A DNA stretch of 64,000 nucleotides from positions 1-64,000 of the forward strand of contig JAFAVK010000028.1 in NCBI GenBank assembly GCA_019242475.1. The letters are read 5' to 3'. Positions within the stretch are counted from its first letter, which is position 1. The number at the start of each line of letters is the position of its first letter. Below, one piece after another: positions 59,097 through 64,000 of the stretch. The notes under the pieces are model-generated. The model did not search any database and was not told the origin of the DNA. It saw nothing but the letters and a program-made list of their open reading frames with translations. The stretch comes from Acidobacteriota bacterium. GTDB taxonomy: Bacteria > Acidobacteriota > Blastocatellia > Pyrinomonadales > Pyrinomonadaceae. A program made the translations under genes and the position numbers.

Positions 59097-60839
59097 TCAG
59101 ATGACCGGGTTCAGCCTGCGCTCCAGTGAGTCGCCGGTCAGGGCGTGAACGCGGAAGAGGTCGTGGCGGCTGAGGCGGAGCATGTAGAGGCGCTCGGTGG
59201 AGATGGAGTCGAGCGCGGCGACCTTGTAGGGGTCGTCGGCGTGCGCGATCACGTCGGCCACGTGTAGGAGCAGCGCCGCCGGGTCGTTCGCGCCGTCAAC
59301 GTCGTGGTGCGTCTGCACGGCCGCGGCGAGCCGGCGCGGCACCCCGCATGCTTCCAGCGCCCACTGCCCGACCTGCGCGTGGTCTACGCCGTAGGAGGCC
59401 GACTCGTATCCGGCGCGCTCTTCCGCGTCGAGTCCCGACAGCACGGCGGCGGTCGCGGGGAAAAGCGAGGCGAGGAGCACCTGCCCCACGTCGTGCAGCA
59501 GGCCGAGCGTGTAGGCGTCCTCCGGGTCGAGGATGCCGGTCTGCTCGGCGATGAGCCGTGCGGCCTCGGCCGCGCGCAGCGAGTGCTCCCACGACTCCTC
59601 CGAAAGGGGCTCGCACTCCCCCCAGGTGTTCTCGCCCGAGACGGCTTTGCACAGACTCACAGGGCCGAGCGCCGTGCAGGCGGCCGCGAGGCTCGCCGTG
59701 CGGAGACCGCCCGCCGCGTTGGCCGCACGGAGGGCTCGCGCGGCGAGCAGCGGATCTGCCGAAACCCTTTCGCGCAACTCGTCGAAGCTCAAACCCGAGG
59801 CGTCGAAGCCCGCGCGCGCGTCTGACGAGGGGGCCGCCGCGACGGCGCGACGGATGCGCGCCAGAGGCTCGAACTCGACGAAGGCGCGCACGACCTTGGG
59901 GTCGAACCTCGTGCCCGCGCCCTCCTCCAGCCGCGCGACCGCCACCCCGTGCGAGAGCGCCTCGCGGAAGGGGCGCGGGCTGGTCATGGCGTCGTAAGCG
60001 TCGGCGACGAGGATGATGCGGGAGGGGAGCGGTATCTGCTCGCCGCGGAGGCCGTCGGGGTAGCCCGTGCCGTCGAAGTGCTCGTGGTGGTGGAGCACGG
60101 CGTCGGCCGCGTCTTCGAGCCCGACGATGCCGGTCAGCATGCGCGCGCCCCGCCGCGCGTGCCGGCGCATCTCGGCGGACTCCTCGGGCGAGAGCGGGCC
60201 CGGCTTGAGGAGGATGCTGTCGGGCGTGCCGATTTTGCCGATGTCGTGGAGGAAGGCCGCGACCGAGAGCTGTTCGAGCGCCTCTTCGCCGAGCCCCAGC
60301 AGGCGCCCGACGGCGCCCGCGTAGCCGCGCACGCGCCGCGCGTGGCCGTGGAGGTGGTCGTCCTTGGCCTCCAGCGCGTCGGAGATGGCGCGCAGGAAGC
60401 CCCGCGTCATCTCCTTCATGCGGTTGACGAGCCGCTGGTTGGCCTGCGCCAACTCGTGGCGCGCGCGGCCGGTCTCGTAATGTTCGAGCGCGCGGCCGAC
60501 GGTCAGGCGCAGGTCGTCGTTACTCCAGGGCTTTGTGACGTACTTGTAGACCTGCCCGCAGTTGATCGCCTCGACCAGGGAGGTGATGTCGGTGTAGCCG
60601 GTGAGGATGATGCGCACCGTGTGTGGCCGGAGCGGCGCCATGAGCTTCAGCAGCTCGATGCCGGTCATGCCGGGCATCCGCTGGTCGGTGATGAGGAGCG
60701 CCACTTCGTGCTGTTCGAGGAGGCGGAGCGCCTCCTCGCCGGAACCGGCGCTGACGACGTGATAGTCGCGGCGGAAGAGTCGTTCGAGCAGGCGCAGATT
60801 AGCCGGCTCGTCGTCCACGATCATGATCTTGTGTGACAT
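59097..60839 (-). CDS. Response regulator with HD-GYP phosphodiesterase and HDOD domains
   Basis: 580 residues. The REC domain at 1-125 has the phospho-acceptor Asp52 (LLITDQRMPG), the acidic pocket DDE near 9-11 and Lys in YVTKPW. The HD-GYP domain (about 150-310) has HDIGKIGTPD, HHHEHFDGTGYPDGLRGEQI and RIILVADAYDAMTSPRPFRE; all GYP residues are present, so cyclic-di-GMP hydrolysis is expected. An HDOD-like domain (about 330-560) has ..LGLLHDVGQVLLASLF.. and ..AVQTHHDVDGA... It is 36 bp after the histidine kinase gene, its likely phosphodonor. Confidence 0.93.
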   Translation of the reverse strand: MSHKIMIVDDEPANLRLLERLFRRDYHVVSAGSGEEALRLLEQHEVALLITDQRMPGMTGIELLKLMAPLRPHTVRIILTGYTDITSLVEAINCGQVYKYVTKPWSNDDLRLTVGRALEHYETGRARHELAQANQRLVNRMKEMTRGFLRAISDALEAKDDHLHGHARRVRGYAGAVGRLLGLGEEALEQLSVAAFLHDIGKIGTPDSILLKPGPLSPEESAEMRRHARRGARMLTGIVGLEDAADAVLHHHEHFDGTGYPDGLRGEQIPLPSRIILVADAYDAMTSPRPFREALSHGVAVARLEEGAGTRFDPKVVRAFVEFEPLARIRRAVAAAPSSDARAGFDASGLSFDELRERVSADPLLAARALRAANAAGGLRTASLAAACTALGPVSLCKAVSGENTWGECEPLSEESWEHSLRAAEAARLIAEQTGILDPEDAYTLGLLHDVGQVLLASLFPATAAVLSGLDAEERAGYESASYGVDHAQVGQWALEACGVPRRLAAAVQTHHDVDGANDPAALLLHVADVIAHADDPYKVAALDSISTERLYMLRLSRHDLFRVHALTGDSLERRLNPVI

Positions 60840-60875
60840 GCGACGGAGAGTCCCCCTTGTGCCGTTCCCGGAATG

Positions 60876-62225
60876 TTAAAGGCCGTCACGGCCGCCCGAG
60901 TGCCCGCGCCGCGCCTCCGCGTTGACCGGGAGTACCACCGTGAAGGTGGTGCCGGTGCCGGGGCAGCTCTCGACGCTGATCGTGCCGCCGTGCCGCTCGA
61001 CGATCCCGTAGGTGATGGAGAGCCCGAGCCCCGTGCCCTCGCCGACCGGCTTGGTGGTAAAGAAGGGCTCGAAGATTCGGTCGAGGTGTTCGGCGGAGAT
61101 GCCGGGGCCGGTGTCGCGCACGGAGACGCGCACCTCGCCCCCGCAGAGCCGCGTGGAGACGCGCACCTCGCCCCCGCCCGCGACGGCCTGCGCCGCGTTG
61201 GCGAGCAGATTCATCCACATCTGGTTGAGCTGGCCGGCGAAACAGTCCACGGGCGGCAACGCGCCGTAGTCGCGCCGGAGCGTGATGCGGCCGGAGGCGT
61301 AGTAGCGCGAGAGCAGGCGGATGGTCGAGTCGAGCCCCTCGTGGATGTCCACCTTCTTGAACTCGGCCTCGTCGAGGCGCGAGAACGTCCGCAGGTTCTG
61401 CACCACGTCGCGGATGCGCTCCGCCCCGCTCGTACAGTCTTCAATGACCGTGTGCAGGTCGGCGAGCGTGTTCTCGTAATCGATCTCCCGTTTGAGAAGC
61501 GCGGCCCCGTCGGCGACCGCCGCCGGCAGCGCCGCCCCGTCGTAGAAGCCGAGCAGGCGTTCGAGCCCCGCGGCGCACTCGCGCAGCACCTCCATGTTCC
61601 CGTAGATGAATCCGGCCGGGTTGTTCAGCTCGTGCGCCACGCCCGCGGCGAGCTGGCCCAGGCTCACCATCTTCTCGTTATGTACTATCTGCGCCTGTAG
61701 CCTCTTCAACTCCGCCTGCTGGTGCGCCAACTCCGCGTTGCGCCGCTCCAGGTCGTGTTTGTAGCGTCGAGCGTCCCTCAACAGCGCCCGCCGCTCCAGG
61801 GCGCGCTCGACCGAGAGTTCGAGCACACCCAGGTCGCAGGGCTTCAGCAGGTAGTCGGAGGCGCCGAGGCGCATGGTGTCGAGGACGCGCTGCGTGCGGT
61901 CGATCCCCGAGACCATGATGACGGCGACGGCCTGAAAGTGCTCCCTGATTTTACGCAGCAGCTCGACGCCGCTCAGCCCCGGCATGTTCACGTCGGAGAT
62001 GACGAGTGCGAAGGGCTCGGCCGCGAGGCGGCGCAGGGCCTCGCGCGCGTCGGCCGCCGTCACGCACGAGTAACGTGCGCCGAGGCACTCGGCGTACACG
62101 TCGCGCAGCGCCGCGTCGTCGTCCACGATGAGAATACGGCCGTCGGCACACCCGCCGAAGTCAGAGTCAACGACGGGCGTGAGGCTGACCGATTGCTGAA
62201 GAAGCGCGTGTGAACCGGCTGTCAT
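60876..62225 (-). CDS. Hybrid histidine kinase with N-terminal receiver domain
   Basis: 449 residues. The N-terminal REC domain (about 28-145) has Asp78 (LVISDVNMPG). A coiled coil (..LERRNAELAHQQAELKRLQA..) leads to the HisKA box with the phosphorylatable His in AAGVAHELNNP near 197. The HATPase domain follows: N box NLLANAAQAV, G1 DTGPGI, F box FEPFFTTK and G2 GEGTGLGLSI. There is no TM, so it is a cytosolic relay kinase. REC-first kinases receive phosphate from another hybrid kinase; the partial hybrid kinase at the window end is a candidate. Confidence 0.93.
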   Translation of the reverse strand: MTAGSHALLQQSVSLTPVVDSDFGGCADGRILIVDDDAALRDVYAECLGARYSCVTAADAREALRRLAAEPFALVISDVNMPGLSGVELLRKIREHFQAVAVIMVSGIDRTQRVLDTMRLGASDYLLKPCDLGVLELSVERALERRALLRDARRYKHDLERRNAELAHQQAELKRLQAQIVHNEKMVSLGQLAAGVAHELNNPAGFIYGNMEVLRECAAGLERLLGFYDGAALPAAVADGAALLKREIDYENTLADLHTVIEDCTSGAERIRDVVQNLRTFSRLDEAEFKKVDIHEGLDSTIRLLSRYYASGRITLRRDYGALPPVDCFAGQLNQMWMNLLANAAQAVAGGGEVRVSTRLCGGEVRVSVRDTGPGISAEHLDRIFEPFFTTKPVGEGTGLGLSITYGIVERHGGTISVESCPGTGTTFTVVLPVNAEARRGHSGGRDGL

Positions 62226-62262
62226 ATGACCTCAACTATCTCCGGCCGTCTGAAGGCGGCCC

Positions 62263-63225
62263 TCAGCGCGCCGCCTTCGTCAAGGATTGTTCCGCGAGGC
62301 GCGTGTACCTGACGGCCGACTGACGGTTAGCCTCGACGGCGGCGCCGGCTTGTTCGACGTTGAGTCCCAACTCCTTCAGCGGGCCGGGCGCGAAACTGTT
62401 CGCGGAAACCACAAGCTTCTTCGACTGCCGCACCTTCCCGTACCACGACAGCCCGTCCGCGTATCCGAGGAGCGCGTTGGACAGTTGGTAGAAGGTGGGG
62501 CTGCGCGGCATCCAGGCCAGGAGGGCTTCGGCCGCGCGCAGTGCGTCGGCAATCTCGACGCTCGGCCGGTCAACGGCGGCCGTTAAAGCTTCGAACCGTT
62601 GCCCGCGGTCTGCGTCCGCCGTCGAAAGCGGGAAGCGCCTTTCGACGGCCTTCAGCGTCTCCAACACGCGCGCGGCAATCAGGAGGTCGTTCTCGCGCGC
62701 CGCCTCCGCCTCGGCGAGCGTGCGCGCCGTCTCGGCGCCGGCCTCGCCCCTGTTGTTTCTTAACAGCGCCTCGGCCCAACGCGCGTGCAGGCGCGACTTT
62801 GCGAGCAGCAGTTGACGCGCGGTACCGCCCCGCAGGTCGAGGCAGAGTGGCCGGTAGATGTCCGGCCTTTCGCCAAGGCAGTCGGCCGCCTCCTCACCCG
62901 CGGCGGCCCAGGTGCGTCCGAGCTTCTCGGCTAAGAAGACCGCCGTGGAGAGGTCTGTGCTCAAGTCGCAGTCGCGCACCTCGGCGACCTTGATGAAAAG
63001 GTCGGGGTACAGCTTCGAGGTGAGTTTGCGGTATGCGCCGGCGTCGCCCGCGCCCGCCGCTTCGTGCAAGAGTCGGAGCCCCGCCAGAACCTTCTCCGCC
63101 CTCCGCACGTCCCCTGCACGAATCGCGCGCTCTGTATCGCAGTCCGCCGCGCGTGCGACGCGCCCGGCGAATGTGAGCAAGAAAAGGAAGGCTGCGCTCG
63201 CCGCAGTCATAGTCTTGAGGGGCAT
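62263..63225 (-). CDS. Secreted/periplasmic protein of unknown function
   Basis: 320 residues from the ATG at 63225 with AAAGGAGAG; a longer open frame upstream runs through the terminator palindrome and is not used. A signal peptide (ASAAFLFLLTFAGRVARA) is followed by an Ala/Leu-rich all-helical protein, e.g. ..LAEAEAARENDLLIAARVLE.., ..LRAAEALLAWMPRSPTFYQL... Three to four Cys occur in the first half (..DCDTERAI.., ..VRDCDLS.., ..ADCLGERPDIYRPLCLD..), possibly in disulphides. No family is recognised. It precedes the histidine kinase gene by 37 bp on the same strand, so a periplasmic sensor partner is possible. Confidence 0.7.
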   Translation of the reverse strand: MPLKTMTAASAAFLFLLTFAGRVARAADCDTERAIRAGDVRRAEKVLAGLRLLHEAAGAGDAGAYRKLTSKLYPDLFIKVAEVRDCDLSTDLSTAVFLAEKLGRTWAAAGEEAADCLGERPDIYRPLCLDLRGGTARQLLLAKSRLHARWAEALLRNNRGEAGAETARTLAEAEAARENDLLIAARVLETLKAVERRFPLSTADADRGQRFEALTAAVDRPSVEIADALRAAEALLAWMPRSPTFYQLSNALLGYADGLSWYGKVRQSKKLVVSANSFAPGPLKELGLNVEQAGAAVEANRQSAVRYTRLAEQSLTKAAR

Positions 63226-63403
63226 CGGGAATCTCTCCTTTAGCAAACCCGAACCCCGGCATTGCGAAAACCGTTCCTCGCCGCGGCGACTGCACGCGCG
63301 CATATTTACCGCCGCTTTCTTGAGGTCTGCGCGCCCGCCGCGTGTCTGAAAGTTGACGGCCGCGGCCCCCGTGTCAGTTTTCCGACAGCGCGGATGAGAA
63401 GAA

Positions 63404-63439
63404 GAAGCGCCGCCACCCGACGTCGGGTGGCGGCGCTTC
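63404..63439. terminator. 36-bp perfect palindrome after the hybrid kinase gene
   Basis: GAAGCGCCGCCACCCGAC and its exact complement abut with no loop bases, 24 bp 3' of the hybrid kinase stop. A strong terminator hairpin is likely, insulating the secreted-protein gene downstream. Confidence 0.65.
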
Positions 63440-63463
63440 ACTACCGAGCGTGCGCGCAGGGCG

Positions 63464-64000
63464 CTAGGCGACGAGCGTCACCCGCCGGTCGCCCTCGCGG
63501 CTCTGCTTGCGGTTCGTAATCTCCTGGGCGATCTCGCAGATTTGCGACATCGAGAACGGCTTCGTCAGCACCCACTCGACGCGCGCGGCCTTCTCCTCGT
63601 GCGTGCTGACGAGTTCGCCCCAGCCGGTGATGACCGCGAGCGCCACCTGCTCGTCGCGCTCGCTCACGCGACGCAACAGCTCCCAGCCGTTCATCTCGGG
63701 CATCCCGATGTCGGTCAGCACCGCGTCGAACTTGCCCTGTTCGAACCGGGCCAGCGCCTCCGCGCCGCTCGCGGCCAGCGTGACCTCGACGCCCTCGTCT
63801 TCGAGGATGTCGCACAGCAGCTCGCGCACAGGCTCTTCGTCGTCCACCACGAGCATCTTGGTCGTCCTGCCCTTCTGCTGAGTCGGGGCGCCTGGCGCGC
63901 CCGCCTGCGCCTCCCCGTCGGGCGAGAGCACGGCGCAGCCCACGAGCGGGAGGACGACGCGGAAGGTCGAGCCGCGGCCGACCTCGGACTCGACCTTGAT
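63464..64000 (-). CDS. Hybrid histidine kinase, C-terminal receiver part (5' end beyond window)
   Basis: The frame is open to the window edge (179 codons). The first visible residues IKVESEVGRGSTFRVVLPL are the end of an HATPase domain. After a short linker a receiver domain runs from KMLVVDDEEPVRELL, with phospho-acceptor Asp in DAVLTDIGMPEMNG and Lys in WVLTKPFS. It is therefore the C-terminus of a hybrid sensor kinase. Its sensor part is outside the window. It lies upstream of the REC-first kinase and HD-GYP genes on the same strand, which fits a phosphorelay. Confidence 0.88.
   Translation of the reverse strand: MKVESEVGRGSTFRVVLPLVGCAVLSPDGEAQAGAPGAPTQQKGRTTKMLVVDDEEPVRELLCDILEDEGVEVTLAASGAEALARFEQGKFDAVLTDIGMPEMNGWELLRRVSERDEQVALAVITGWGELVSTHEEKAARVEWVLTKPFSMSQICEIAQEITNRKQSREGDRRVTLVA

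Noticed and set aside
63226-63441. 72-codon N-terminal extension of the secreted unknown protein
   Set aside because: It crosses a terminator-like palindrome and would bury the signal peptide.

Overview
The window is very GC-rich and densely packed with genes. It looks like a chromosomal segment of an Acidobacteriota bacterium, probably Blastocatellia-like. That placement is inferred from gene style: a TonB receptor with an N-terminal carboxypeptidase-regulatory domain, a winged-helix/PD40 regulator, a DUF3455 protein and many envelope exporters. There is no rRNA or other marker to settle it. I see 44 protein genes (two cut by the window edges, one 5'-truncated) and no tRNA, rRNA, CRISPR or insertion sequence.

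1-20.9 kb is export machinery. It holds a partial TolC; an RND pump operon (adaptor, permease, TolC, a second minimal adaptor lipoprotein, two small membrane proteins); an aldo/keto reductase and an SDR; and a complete YbhGFSR-like ABC-2 exporter (TolC, HlyD adaptor, double ATPase, two permeases). A stand-alone STAS protein follows. 21-23.7 kb is a three-GAF sigma54 activator.

23.8-24.1 kb is a 21-bp tandem repeat whose near-palindromic core reads as a V-S-E-T heptad on both strands. 24.3-31 kb is a four-gene module: a protein carrying both a subtilase triad and an HExxH metallopeptidase motif, a GMC oxidoreductase, a gluconate-dehydrogenase-subunit-3-like partner and an unknown protein. None has a visible export signal. 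31-33.5 kb has two paralogous ATP-grasp ligases side by side. 33.7-36.7 kb has a MOSC protein, a DUF3365 haem protein, methanethiol S-methyltransferase (mddA) and a DUF3455 protein. 36.9-44.2 kb looks like a pectin-oligomer module: winged-helix/PD40 regulator, TonB receptor and oligogalacturonate lyase. 44.3-48 kb has a secreted unknown, an S41 peptidase and an S9-like hydrolase, then a 5'-truncated PD40/DUF11 gene.

49.3-57.5 kb is the most striking block, all on the minus strand: a vWA-like protein with a damaged MIDAS, a TRAFAC-type GTPase, a large GTPase-associated (GAP1-like) protein, a kinase fused to an FGE/SUMF1-like domain, and a Zn-ribbon kinase with TPRs. The combination resembles NTP-dependent conflict (immunity-like) systems built around a GTPase and a vWA protein. 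Directly upstream, on the same strand, 57.8-64 kb is a signalling island: GAF-adenylate cyclase, REC-HD-GYP-HDOD, REC-histidine kinase, a secreted unknown and the end of a hybrid kinase. The cyclase frame continues directly from the HD-GYP frame across one TGA and has no ATG of its own.
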